Under the pieces are notes generated by a model, which did not search any database, had not been told where the DNA came from, and saw only the letters and a list, made by a program, of their open reading frames with translations. Below are positions 1 to 5,971 of a stretch of 7,708 nt of DNA, in pieces. A program made the position numbers and the translations under genes. The stretch comes from JAWWPY01 sp964412845 (GTDB lineage Bacteria; Actinomycetota; Actinomycetes; Streptosporangiales; Streptosporangiaceae), in NCBI GenBank assembly GCA_964412845.1, contig CAYPQM010000232.1, positions 1 to 7,708 on the forward strand, in the 5' to 3' direction. The first letter of the stretch is position 1. Every line of letters begins with the position of its first letter.

Positions 1-2
1 CC

Positions 3-950
3 AATCAGGTCCAGCTCAGCTCCGGCCTGCAGGTCCCGCTGTGGCCGGTGCCGGGAACCGGTGACCTGTGGGAGGCGTCGCTGCGCGTGCCCCGGCTGGC
101 CGAGGCGGTCATCTCGATCCACGTGCTCGCGCAGCAGGACAGTGAGCTGCCGTTCGGCCGGCCATTGGCGGACGAGACGGTGTGGCGCGGGCCGCGGGCC
201 ACCGCGTTCTGGCCGGCCGCGGAATCCCTGGCCGGCTCAATCGAGGAGCACGTGCTCGACAGTGCGGTGCTGGGCGGCCCGCGCGGGGTGACTGTCTACC
301 GCCCGCCCGGTCAGCGCGAGCGGTTGCCTGTCTGCATCATGGCTGATGGCCAGTCGGTGGGCGGGTTCGCACCCATCCTCGAATCAGCGATCCTGGCTGG
401 CGCGGCGCCCGCCGTGGCGCTGGTGGGTGTGCATCACGGCGTTGACCGCGGCGCGGCTGACCAGGGTGCGGTATTCCCGGACCTGCGGGCCCGGGAATAC
501 CTGCCCGGGAAGGACCGAAGCCGGTTCGATGCCCACCTGCGTTTCGTGGTCGGCGAGGTGATGCCGTGGGCCGCCCAGTGGCTGGCGGTGCCGGCTGGGC
601 CGTGGCTGGTGGCCGGGTTCTCTAACGGCGCCGTCTGGTCGATCGCCGCCGCGCAGCGGCGCCCGGACCTGTTCACCGGGGTGGCCGTATTGAGCGGCGG
701 CCTTGTCCCCCGCCGGATCACCAGCACGGCCCGGATCGCCGGAGTCCGGCACTATCTGGCGGCCGGCACGCTGGAGCCGGGCTTCCGCCGGTCGACCCGG
801 GAATGGGCGGAGCGCTTGCAGCGAGCCGGGCTCACCTGCTGCTACCGGGAATGGGTCGGCGGCCACGACCACCTGTGGTGGGCGCAGCAACTCCCGGCCG
901 CCCTCGGCTGGCTCCTCTCCCGGACCACCCCGAGGCCGCCCAGCGGCTAG
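3..950 (+). CDS. Enterochelin-esterase-like alpha/beta hydrolase, 5' end outside window
   Basis: Probable serine esterase of the Fes / esterase D (PF00756) type; these hydrolyse ester bonds in siderophores or other acyl esters, but the substrate here is unknown. The frame stays open to the window edge upstream of the GTG at 48. The residues before it (LWPVPGTGDLWEASLRVP across 48) read like the N-terminal beta domain that precedes the hydrolase in Fes-like proteins, so the true start is probably outside. Counting from the GTG, the nucleophile elbow is G190-F-S192-N-G194 and the likely catalytic His is H273 in GGHDHLWW; E243 in GTLEPGF is a candidate acid. No signal peptide is visible in the part shown. 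The gene ends in a TAG that overlaps the stop of the convergent gene. Family confidence is good, specificity unknown. Confidence 0.85.
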   Translation, partial: NQVQLSSGLQVPLWPVPGTGDLWEASLRVPRLAEAVISIHVLAQQDSELPFGRPLADETVWRGPRATAFWPAAESLAGSIEEHVLDSAVLGGPRGVTVYRPPGQRERLPVCIMADGQSVGGFAPILESAILAGAAPAVALVGVHHGVDRGAADQGAVFPDLRAREYLPGKDRSRFDAHLRFVVGEVMPWAAQWLAVPAGPWLVAGFSNGAVWSIAAAQRRPDLFTGVAVLSGGLVPRRITSTARIAGVRHYLAAGTLEPGFRRSTREWAERLQRAGLTCCYREWVGGHDHLWWAQQLPAALGWLLSRTTPRPPSG

Positions 951-1966
951 CTCCGGCGCAGCACCGACCGTCGTGACCGGACGACAATAATCCCGGCCGC
1001 GGCGACCAGGAAGGCGACGGCCACCCCGCCGGCCACCGGCAGGGTGGGGAATCCGGCCGCCGCGCTGACTCCGGCCCTGAAATTGACGGTGGCTCGTTCG
1101 GTACGGATAACCAGCCCGCTTTGCAGCGTGATCAGGGCTTGCCATGGGCCGTTAGGTAGCTGAGGGCTCATGGCGAAGGTGAGGTGGTAGCTCTGGCCCG
1201 GGGCCAGGGTGATGATGGCGGCCTCCGGGAACGGGCCAGCCTGCAGGCCGGCCGGGCCGCCGGTGAGCTGGAGTGATCCCCTGACATCGAGGGCGCGGCC
1301 ACCGGTGTTGTGCACGGCGACGCGGAGCATGGGGCGGCCATCGGCCGTCCGGCTCGCCACCGGCTGGCCGATGGTGAAGTTGGCGGCGGGCGCGTTCCCC
1401 GGGCCAACTGAGAGGTAGATGCGGATGCCGACCCGGGTGACCAGCTTGATGTTCCCGGAACCGGTCCCGCCTACCTGCGCCCAGATGACCCCGTACTGCT
1501 CACCCGGTGGCGCGTCGCCCGGCACGGCGATGGTGGCCGTGAGGGTGGCCCGCTTGCCTGCCGCGAGGTTGACGGCCGGGGGGCTGATCCGGACCCAGGT
1601 GGTCATGTCATTTTGGGTACGTCCGCTGGAGAAGCTGAAGCTGCCACCTTTGATCGACGCCGAGGCGGCGTAGAGCTGCACGGCGGCGGCCGCGCCGCCC
1701 ACGTTGGCGACCTGGAATTTCCGGTGGATGACCTGGCCCGGGGCGACGTGGTCGATGATGTAGAGCCTGGCCCGGGGATCGTTGCGCTCGCTGACCGGCA
1801 CCTGGAGCAGCCGGATGCCGATCTCGCCTGACCGGCCCGGCTGGCTGGCCCCGGGCCTGGACGGAGTGGCGGGCTGGCTGGCGCTCGTGCCGGCGCCCAT
1901 CGCGGCGGCCGCGGCCACGACGGTCAGCCCGATGATCGCGCGGAACCGGCGCGGCGACGGTGCCAT
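947..1966 (-). CDS. Membrane-anchored WxL-interacting-protein-like (DUF916-like) surface protein
   Basis: A 339-aa exported protein. Residues 1-30 form an Arg-rich start plus an Ala-rich hydrophobic signal. Residues about 48-165 look like the DUF916 / WxLIP peptidoglycan-binding domain (YIIDHVAPGQ, FQVANVG, then WVRISPP and PGEQYGVIWA). About 195-300 is a second beta-sandwich (VAVHNTGGRALDV, LAPGQSYHLTF) in the place of the DUF3324-like domain. A C-terminal hydrophobic segment (about 313-330) is followed by RSRRSVLRRS, so the protein should face outward with a cytosolic tail; LPVAG just before the segment resembles a sortase signal. In Firmicutes such proteins bind WxL proteins on the cell wall; here the partners would be the two upstream gene products. 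The ATG at 1966 lies 7 bp after the upstream stop. A TTG at 1981 would add 5 residues and overlap that stop. Neither has a clear Shine-Dalgarno, suggesting translational coupling. Confidence 0.8.
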   Translation of the reverse strand: MAPSPRRFRAIIGLTVVAAAAAMGAGTSASQPATPSRPGASQPGRSGEIGIRLLQVPVSERNDPRARLYIIDHVAPGQVIHRKFQVANVGGAAAAVQLYAASASIKGGSFSFSSGRTQNDMTTWVRISPPAVNLAAGKRATLTATIAVPGDAPPGEQYGVIWAQVGGTGSGNIKLVTRVGIRIYLSVGPGNAPAANFTIGQPVASRTADGRPMLRVAVHNTGGRALDVRGSLQLTGGPAGLQAGPFPEAAIITLAPGQSYHLTFAMSPQLPNGPWQALITLQSGLVIRTERATVNFRAGVSAAAGFPTLPVAGGVAVAFLVAAAGIIVVRSRRSVLRRS

Positions 1967-1973
1967 CGCGTGG

Positions 1974-2519
1974 TCAGGCAACGGAGTGGGTGATGGTACC
2001 GGTGTAGGTCCCGGAGACGACCGCGGCGGGCAGGGTCACGGTGATTGTCGGATCCCAGCCGATCGTGGTGACGCCGGTGGTCCCGGTGGCGGTGAATGCC
2101 GTCTTCGAGGTAGCCAGGACACCGCCCGCCCCGGGCGTGAAGGTCCCGACGCCCGCTGTGCTGGTGGCGGTGCCGGGGGCGTAGCTGACGTTGGCGGCGC
2201 CGATGGTCTCGGCGGCTGTGGGGCTGGCACCCGTCGTGAAGTCGGTCGAGATGACGCTGGCGGTCCAGGACCCCCCGTCTGTCCCGCGCTCGTCGTCCAC
2301 CGTGACATTGCCCAGTGCGGACGACACGTGGGCTGACCCGATGGAGACGGTGCCGAGGTTGGCCGTGTCAGGTGTGGTGATGGTCAGCAGTCCGGGGGCG
2401 ACCGCGAACGTCACCGTGGTTGGGCCAGCGCTCGCCTGGGCCGTCACCGCCGAAACGGCCACGGCGGCGGCGGCGGTCGACATGACCACGACGATGGGCA
2501 CGAAGAGTGACTTCCGCAC
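1974..2519 (-). CDS. Secreted WxL-like domain protein, copy 2
   Basis: A 181-aa secreted protein of one domain. Residues 1-30 are a typical signal peptide (MRKS start, hydrophobic Ala/Val core, cleavage likely near AQASA). The mature part is Thr/Ala/Gly-rich beta structure with no Cys and no membrane segment. It follows the order of WxL cell-wall-binding domains: GLLTITTPD near the start, VDDERGT-GGSWTASV in the middle, and WDPTITVTLP then SGTYTGTITHSVA at the very end. The two Trp-x-Leu triplets of that family are replaced by WTA and HSV. It is closely similar along its whole length to the protein at 2691-3239, so a duplication is likely. The GTG start is supported by GGGGGA 5 bp upstream. 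The DUF916-like gene follows after 7 bp. The assignment rests on motif order and the neighbour, so a generic secreted beta protein cannot be excluded. Confidence 0.8.
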   Translation of the reverse strand: MRKSLFVPIVVVMSTAAAAVAVSAVTAQASAGPTTVTFAVAPGLLTITTPDTANLGTVSIGSAHVSSALGNVTVDDERGTDGGSWTASVISTDFTTGASPTAAETIGAANVSYAPGTATSTAGVGTFTPGAGGVLATSKTAFTATGTTGVTTIGWDPTITVTLPAAVVSGTYTGTITHSVA

Positions 2520-2523
2520 GGTT

Positions 2524-2529
2524 TCCCCC
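2524..2529 (-). promoter_or_regulatory. Ribosome binding site for copy 2 WxL-like gene
   Basis: GGGGGA on the minus strand sits 4-5 bp before the GTG at 2519 and decides that start. The paralogue at 3239 has the matching run GGGGGAA at 3242-3248 before its ATG, so the G-rich site is conserved between the two copies. Confidence 0.6.
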
Positions 2530-2559
2530 GGGGCCGTGTCGGGTGTACCTGCTGTATCG

Positions 2560-2600
2560 GTAACAGATAGTAGTCACTCGAATACTATTTATCTATCCAC
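2560..2600 (-). promoter_or_regulatory. Likely promoter/operator region of copy 2 WxL-like gene
   Basis: This is an AT-rich island in GC-rich surroundings, 40-80 bp upstream of the GTG. On the minus strand TAGATA and TACTAT are spaced by 17 bp, an acceptable -35/-10 pair (TACTAT at 2572-2567, TAGATA at 2595-2590). The same stretch holds a perfect inverted repeat, ATAGTA-N10-TACTAT (2567-2588), overlapping the proposed -10. The element ATCTGyTAsC just after the -10 recurs upstream of the paralogue (about 3260-3269). Hexamer assignment is tentative. Confidence 0.35.
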
Positions 2601-2644
2601 CTCGCCGGCGGCCCGCCCGTCATCACGCGGCTGGTCTCATGGAC

Positions 2645-2682
2645 GCGCCCGGTACCGCGGCCAGTGCCGCGGTACCGGGCGT
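2645..2682 (-). terminator. Strong GC hairpin, probable terminator after copy 1 WxL-like gene
   Basis: Positions 2646-2661 and 2666-2681 are perfect reverse complements, a 16-bp stem with a 4-nt loop (CAGT). It begins 9 bp after the stop of the gene at 2691-3239. No U-tract follows, as is common for actinomycete terminators. It separates the two paralogues, so the downstream one probably relies on its own promoter. The arms contain GGTACC and CCGCGG, so a protein-binding palindrome is an alternative. Confidence 0.75.
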
Positions 2683-2690
2683 GGTGCCTG

Positions 2691-3239
2691 CTAGGCGACG
2701 GAGTGGGTGATCGTGCCGGTGTAGGTCCCGGCCACGATCCCGGCCCGCAATGTCACGGTGATCGTCGGATCCCAGTGGACTGTGGTGACGCCGGTGGTGG
2801 CGGTGGCACTGAAAGCCGTCTGCGACGTGTCCATGGCGCCCCCGGGGCCTGGAGTGAAGGTTCCGGTACCGGTTGTCGCCGTCGCGGCGCCGGGGGCATA
2901 GGCCACGCTGGCGGCAGGCACAGTCTCAGCGGGCGCGGCGCCACCGGTGGTGAAGTCGGTCGAGATGACGCTGGCCGTCCAGCTCCCACCGAGCGTCCCA
3001 CGTTCATCGTCCACGATGACACTGCCCAGTGCGGCCGACACGGTGGGTGCGCCGATCGGCACTGTGCCCAGGGCGGCGGTGTCCGGCGTCGTGATCGTCA
3101 GCAGCCCTCCGTTGACGTCAAACGTCGTCGTCGTATCCGTCGACGGTCCGGTGGCGGCCTGCGCCACGGCGGGCAGGATCAGGGCAGCGGTGACGCCCAT
3201 CACTGCCACGAGGACAGGCGTGAAGAATGTCCTGCGCAT
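2691..3239 (-). CDS. Secreted WxL-like domain protein, copy 1
   Basis: A 182-aa paralogue of the product at 1974-2519. A signal peptide occupies residues 1-28 (MRRTFF, hydrophobic core, probable cleavage after AVAQA). The mature part runs GGLLTITTPDTAALGTV, VDDERGTLGGSWTASVISTD, YAPG, then WDPTITVTL and AGTYTGTITHSVA at the C-terminus. This matches the order of WxL domains, but the Leu of both triplets is absent. The two copies share most residues; they differ mainly in the signal peptide, in a few residues after it and in a one-residue gap near the middle. The ATG start has GGGGGAA at 3242-3248. The gene ends just before a 16-bp hairpin, so it may be a single-gene transcript. A role as a cell-wall protein held by the DUF916-like product is inferred. 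Confidence 0.8.
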   Translation of the reverse strand: MRRTFFTPVLVAVMGVTAALILPAVAQAATGPSTDTTTTFDVNGGLLTITTPDTAALGTVPIGAPTVSAALGSVIVDDERGTLGGSWTASVISTDFTTGGAAPAETVPAASVAYAPGAATATTGTGTFTPGPGGAMDTSQTAFSATATTGVTTVHWDPTITVTLRAGIVAGTYTGTITHSVA

Positions 3240-3338
3240 GCTTCCCCCGATTACATAGAGCTAGCAGATGATTACAATAAGAGAGTATCAGTACGGATAG
3301 CGCACACCGGGCGGGAGGTAATCGCTCCCCCTTTTCTG
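3240..3338 (-). promoter_or_regulatory. Upstream region of copy 1 WxL-like gene
   Basis: The 99 bp before the ATG hold a G-rich ribosome site (3242-3248), an AT-rich stretch at 3250-3298 where a promoter would be expected, and the 10-mer CCCCCTTTTC (plus strand, 3327-3336), which recurs at 6307-6316 upstream of the glycosyltransferase operon. I could not assign -35/-10 hexamers with confidence; TATTGT (minus strand, near 3274-3279) is one possible -10. Confidence 0.35.
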
Positions 3339-3370
3339 GTAACTAGTTCGCCAGTGGGGCGAGTTGTTAC
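3339..3370 (-). terminator. Possible hairpin terminator downstream of GH26 gene
   Basis: An interrupted inverted repeat: GTAAC (3339-3343) pairs with GTTAC (3366-3370) and TCGCC (3348-3352) with GGCGA (3358-3362), loop AGTGG, about 50 bp after the GH26 stop. There is no U-tract. It could equally be an operator for the WxL-like gene that follows. Confidence 0.35.
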
Positions 3371-3418
3371 GAGGGCGGCAATGAGGGTTCAGACGGCAAG
3401 ACGCACGCGGGGCGCAGT

Positions 3419-4471
3419 TCACTGATGCCGGTTCCACTCGTATTCGCTGACCCCGTACTCGGTTATCTCATACTGGCTGGCCCCGGCGCGGAACACGGAC
3501 AGGGCCGCCGGCCTGTCCTCCAGGTGCCAGGCCTGGCGGCGGTCAAGGTCGAACCAGACGAAGCCCAGCAACCCCGGTGTGCTGCTCGCCCCGGCGAACA
3601 GGCTGCGGATCTGGCTGTCCTGCTGCGGGCTGGGGCCGATCGCTGTTTCCGTGATCAGGACCGGGTCACGGGTGATCTGCCGGATGCTGGCCAGCGTGCC
3701 GCCGAACACCGAGCTGAAGGTGTCGGCCGGGGTGTTGAAGTAGGCGTCGATCCCGGTCCAGTCCACGTACCTGCTGCCGGGCCACCAGTCCTGGGCCGGT
3801 GAGATGCTGTACTCCTGGCCAGGGTTGGCGTCCCGGTTGACGTTCCACAGCCACGTCACGTTCTGTGCATGGGCCTGGGCGAAGACCGTCCAGATGTGCC
3901 GCCATGCGGCGATGAACGCGGCCGGGCTGGCGTGCTCGTAGCCCCAGGGCCACCAGCGGGCGTTCATTTCGTGGCCGAAGCTCAGGATCACCGGGTCCTT
4001 GAATGCCCGCACCGCGCGGGCATATGAGGTCAGGTAGCCGTCGTAGCGGCCGCTGGCGATGCCGGCCAGGGACTGATGGCGGGGCAGGATCTGGATCAGC
4101 GGTACCGCGCCAAGCTGAGTTACCTGGCAGGACCGCTCCTGGTCGAACGGCTCGCCAAACAGGGTGTAGTTCTCCACCAGCCCAGGCTCGACACCGGTCC
4201 CGGTGGCGAAGCTCTTCGTCGACCGCAGCCACGGCTTCCCAGGTGCGATGCCCAGGTAGCGGTCTCCGAGCGCGACCGGGCTCGGGATGCAGACGCCCAG
4301 GCCGACCTTCTCCGGTGGGGCGAGGAGGAGGCCCAGCGGCGGCAGCATGAGGATGCCGAGCAGGACCAGAGGCACCATCATGGCGATCGTGTTCCCGGCA
4401 TACTTCAGGGCCCCCGCCCGACCGCGGCCGCCGGCATGAGCGCCGCTCTGTTTGCGGGGTCGGCTGTTCAT
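3419..4471 (-). CDS. GH26-type glycoside hydrolase with N-terminal membrane anchor
   Basis: A 350-aa protein. Residues about 24-52 are a hydrophobic helix after an Arg/Lys-rich start, so it is likely a signal anchor with the enzyme outside the cell. Residues 60-335 read as a clan-A barrel of the GH26 (endo-beta-mannanase) type: SFGHEMNARWWPWG with E168 as acid/base, WTGIDAYF, and VLITETAIGP with E275 as nucleophile. Family GH26 cleaves beta-1,4-mannan and some related beta-glucans; the substrate here is unknown but is plausibly the polymer made by the upstream synthase. The open frame extends to 4897, but those extra 142 residues lie inside the glycosyltransferase gene and are Arg/Pro/His-rich shadow. 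The ATG at 4471 has GGAGAG at 4481-4486 and overlaps the upstream stop as ATGA, indicating translational coupling. The C-terminus (YEITEYGVSEYEW) is mildly repetitive. Confidence 0.85.
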   Translation of the reverse strand: MNSRPRKQSGAHAGGRGRAGALKYAGNTIAMMVPLVLLGILMLPPLGLLLAPPEKVGLGVCIPSPVALGDRYLGIAPGKPWLRSTKSFATGTGVEPGLVENYTLFGEPFDQERSCQVTQLGAVPLIQILPRHQSLAGIASGRYDGYLTSYARAVRAFKDPVILSFGHEMNARWWPWGYEHASPAAFIAAWRHIWTVFAQAHAQNVTWLWNVNRDANPGQEYSISPAQDWWPGSRYVDWTGIDAYFNTPADTFSSVFGGTLASIRQITRDPVLITETAIGPSPQQDSQIRSLFAGASSTPGLLGFVWFDLDRRQAWHLEDRPAALSVFRAGASQYEITEYGVSEYEWNRHQ

Positions 4472-5808
4472 GCCGGCGCCCTCTCCGCGGCGGGCGTGAT
4501 TGCTACCTCGGCGCCCGCTGTCCGGGTCGTCCAGCCCTGGCGGAGGAAGGTGGCAATGCCGTAGAAGCGCAGTGGCCGCAGCACGAACGTGGCCCACAGC
4601 ATCGCGGGGGCGTAACAGAACAGGGTGCCGATCCGGTACGCCCAGGTTTCGTCGCTGCGATGGACGGCCAGGATCCGCAATCCCGTGAGGTAGGCCCAGA
4701 CGAGCATCGCGGTCAGGGCGCCTTCGGCGAAGTACGCCGACCTCGGCCAGGTCAGGGCGACCATCAGCGGCATCAGCGTGGTGGTCAGGAAAATGTAGGT
4801 GCCAAGAGCCGTGAACCACCATCCGTACGACGTGATCGGCAGGTATCGGATCCGCCAGCAGTTGCGGATCGTCGAGCCGCGCATCCACCGGATCCACTGG
4901 CGGAAATGGTGCGACAGGGTCTCGGGATACATCGTCAGCGCGAACGCGGTGGACTGCTGTACGGTCCGGCCGCGGCCACGCGCGAAGAGTGTCAGCGCGG
5001 CGTCGTCACCGAGCTGGATCGGATGGCCGAGGAACGTCTCCCCTAGGTAGGCGGGAACGATGGCCCGGATCAGGGAGCCCCGGTACAAGGCGAACGCACC
5101 GCGGTTGACCAGCATGTCCCCCCACACGGATTGCGCCCCGCACGCGACGATCTGAAAGAACAGTGACCGGGCCGACACAGTGCGGGTGAGCCAGTTGACA
5201 CCTGAGTTGAACGCGAGCTCGATCCCGGCGACCGACATCACCTTCCGGCGCGCGAACGGCTTGAGCCCTTCCTCGATGGCGTTGGCGGCGAGCGCTGTAT
5301 CGGAGTCGATGGTGACGAAAATGTCGGCCGCGGGGTCGGATGTGAAGGTGGCCGCCTGGGCCTGCTTCTTGCCCGCGTTCCGCTGCCGGATCCAGCGGAC
5401 CTCCGGGCCAGCGGGCCGGATGCCTGCCCAGTGCTGTTGAAGGCGGGTGTAGCCGATGGACGAGCCGTCGTCCACGACGTCGATCCGGTCCGGTGGCCGG
5501 GTCTGGTTCATCAGCGCGTACAGGCACCGGTCCAGGAGTTCGGGATCCTCGTTGTAGAGGGGGATGTTCGCGGTAACCCGCAGCCGGTCCAGCCGTGCCT
5601 GCTGGGCGGAGGTGACGGTCCACGGACGATCACGCCAGGACACCACCCACTGCAATGCGGAGAACACGAACGCGACGGTCCACGCGGCAGTGAGGGCCCG
5701 GTAGTGGGCCAGCGACGCGAAGAAGAGAACGTGCCGGGCCAGCCCGCCGGCGGACAGGGCCAGCCCGAGGACGATGTACCAGCGGACATGCCGGCAGTGC
5801 AGTTCCAC
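4468..5808 (-). CDS. Processive family-2 glycosyltransferase (hyaluronan/cellulose synthase type)
   Basis: A membrane GT2 that should extend a beta-linked polysaccharide from UDP-sugars and may move it across the membrane. Numbering from the GTG at 5808 (446 aa): hydrophobic segments at about 10-30 and 38-56; IPLYNEDPE at 82-90; VVDDGSS with D113-D114; DSD at 168-170; GDD at 267-269; QWIRW at 304-308, the Q-x-x-R-W motif of processive synthases; then three or more membrane segments (about 327-352, 363-382, 395-415). The length fits hyaluronan-synthase-like enzymes. The start is uncertain. The frame is open to a TTG at 6138 with GGGGGG just upstream, which would add 110 residues, but much of that stretch is Arg/Pro-rich and overlaps the 39-aa membrane ORF in another frame. 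No good start codon follows the GAGGAG at 5843-5838, and the GTG lacks a clear ribosome site. It overlaps the GH26 gene by 4 bp. Confidence 0.85.
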   Translation of the reverse strand: MELHCRHVRWYIVLGLALSAGGLARHVLFFASLAHYRALTAAWTVAFVFSALQWVVSWRDRPWTVTSAQQARLDRLRVTANIPLYNEDPELLDRCLYALMNQTRPPDRIDVVDDGSSIGYTRLQQHWAGIRPAGPEVRWIRQRNAGKKQAQAATFTSDPAADIFVTIDSDTALAANAIEEGLKPFARRKVMSVAGIELAFNSGVNWLTRTVSARSLFFQIVACGAQSVWGDMLVNRGAFALYRGSLIRAIVPAYLGETFLGHPIQLGDDAALTLFARGRGRTVQQSTAFALTMYPETLSHHFRQWIRWMRGSTIRNCWRIRYLPITSYGWWFTALGTYIFLTTTLMPLMVALTWPRSAYFAEGALTAMLVWAYLTGLRILAVHRSDETWAYRIGTLFCYAPAMLWATFVLRPLRFYGIATFLRQGWTTRTAGAEVAITPAAERAPA

Positions 5809-5831
5809 CGCCGGGATGTCGTAGTGGTCGG

Positions 5832-5951
5832 CTAGGGCTCCTCTAGCTTCTTGCCGCGGCGCCAGGTCAGGCGGGTCAGCAGCAGGAACACGAGAGTCAC
5901 GACAGCCGCCGCGGCGCTCAGCGCGCCTACGTCGCTCAGCAGCGGGCTCAT
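5832..5951 (-). CDS. 39-aa membrane ORF, possibly the true N-terminus of the glycosyltransferase
   Basis: A short ORF, ATG at 5951 to TAG at 5834-5832, preceded by AAGGA at 5957-5961 with 5 bp spacing. It encodes a short N-terminus, one hydrophobic helix (about residues 9-27, LSAAAAVVTLVFLLL core) and a basic end, TRLTWRRGKKLEEP. About 85 percent of its codons end in G or C, better than the overlapping glycosyltransferase-frame extension. Reading past LEE with a single -1 shift continues into the glycosyltransferase frame as ALADHYDIPAVELH. It is therefore either a small membrane partner of the synthase or the synthase's first membrane helix split off by a frame break. It shares no motif with a family I recognise. 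Confidence 0.6.
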   Translation of the reverse strand: MSPLLSDVGALSAAAAVVTLVFLLLTRLTWRRGKKLEEP

Positions 5952-5971
5952 GGTTGTCCTTGCCTTCGTAT

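Larger units (their letters stand above)
1974..3239 (-). repeat. Tandem gene duplication (two WxL-like paralogues)
   Basis: The two coding regions align end to end. An exact 26-bp match lies at 2236-2261 and 2950-2975, and the 3' ends match closely from 1981 and 2698, an offset of about 715 bp. Signal-peptide DNA and the intergenic parts have diverged more, so the duplication is not recent. Confidence 0.85.

Noticed and set aside
384..1145. 253-codon minus-strand open frame across the esterase
   Set aside because: Antisense shadow: it spans the convergent stops, is Arg/Gly/Pro-rich and has no family motif.
1782..2336. 184-codon plus-strand open frame opposite copy 2 and the anchored-protein gene
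   Set aside because: It crosses two real minus-strand genes and is Gly-rich shadow.
2664..3425. 253-codon plus-strand open frame opposite the copy 1 WxL-like gene
   Set aside because: Low-complexity Gly/Arg composition; the opposite strand has a signal peptide, a ribosome site and a paralogue.
4472..4897. 142-residue N-terminal extension of the GH26 frame
   Set aside because: It lies fully within the glycosyltransferase coding region in another frame, is Arg/Pro/His-rich, and the ATG at 4471 has a ribosome site and an ATGA overlap.
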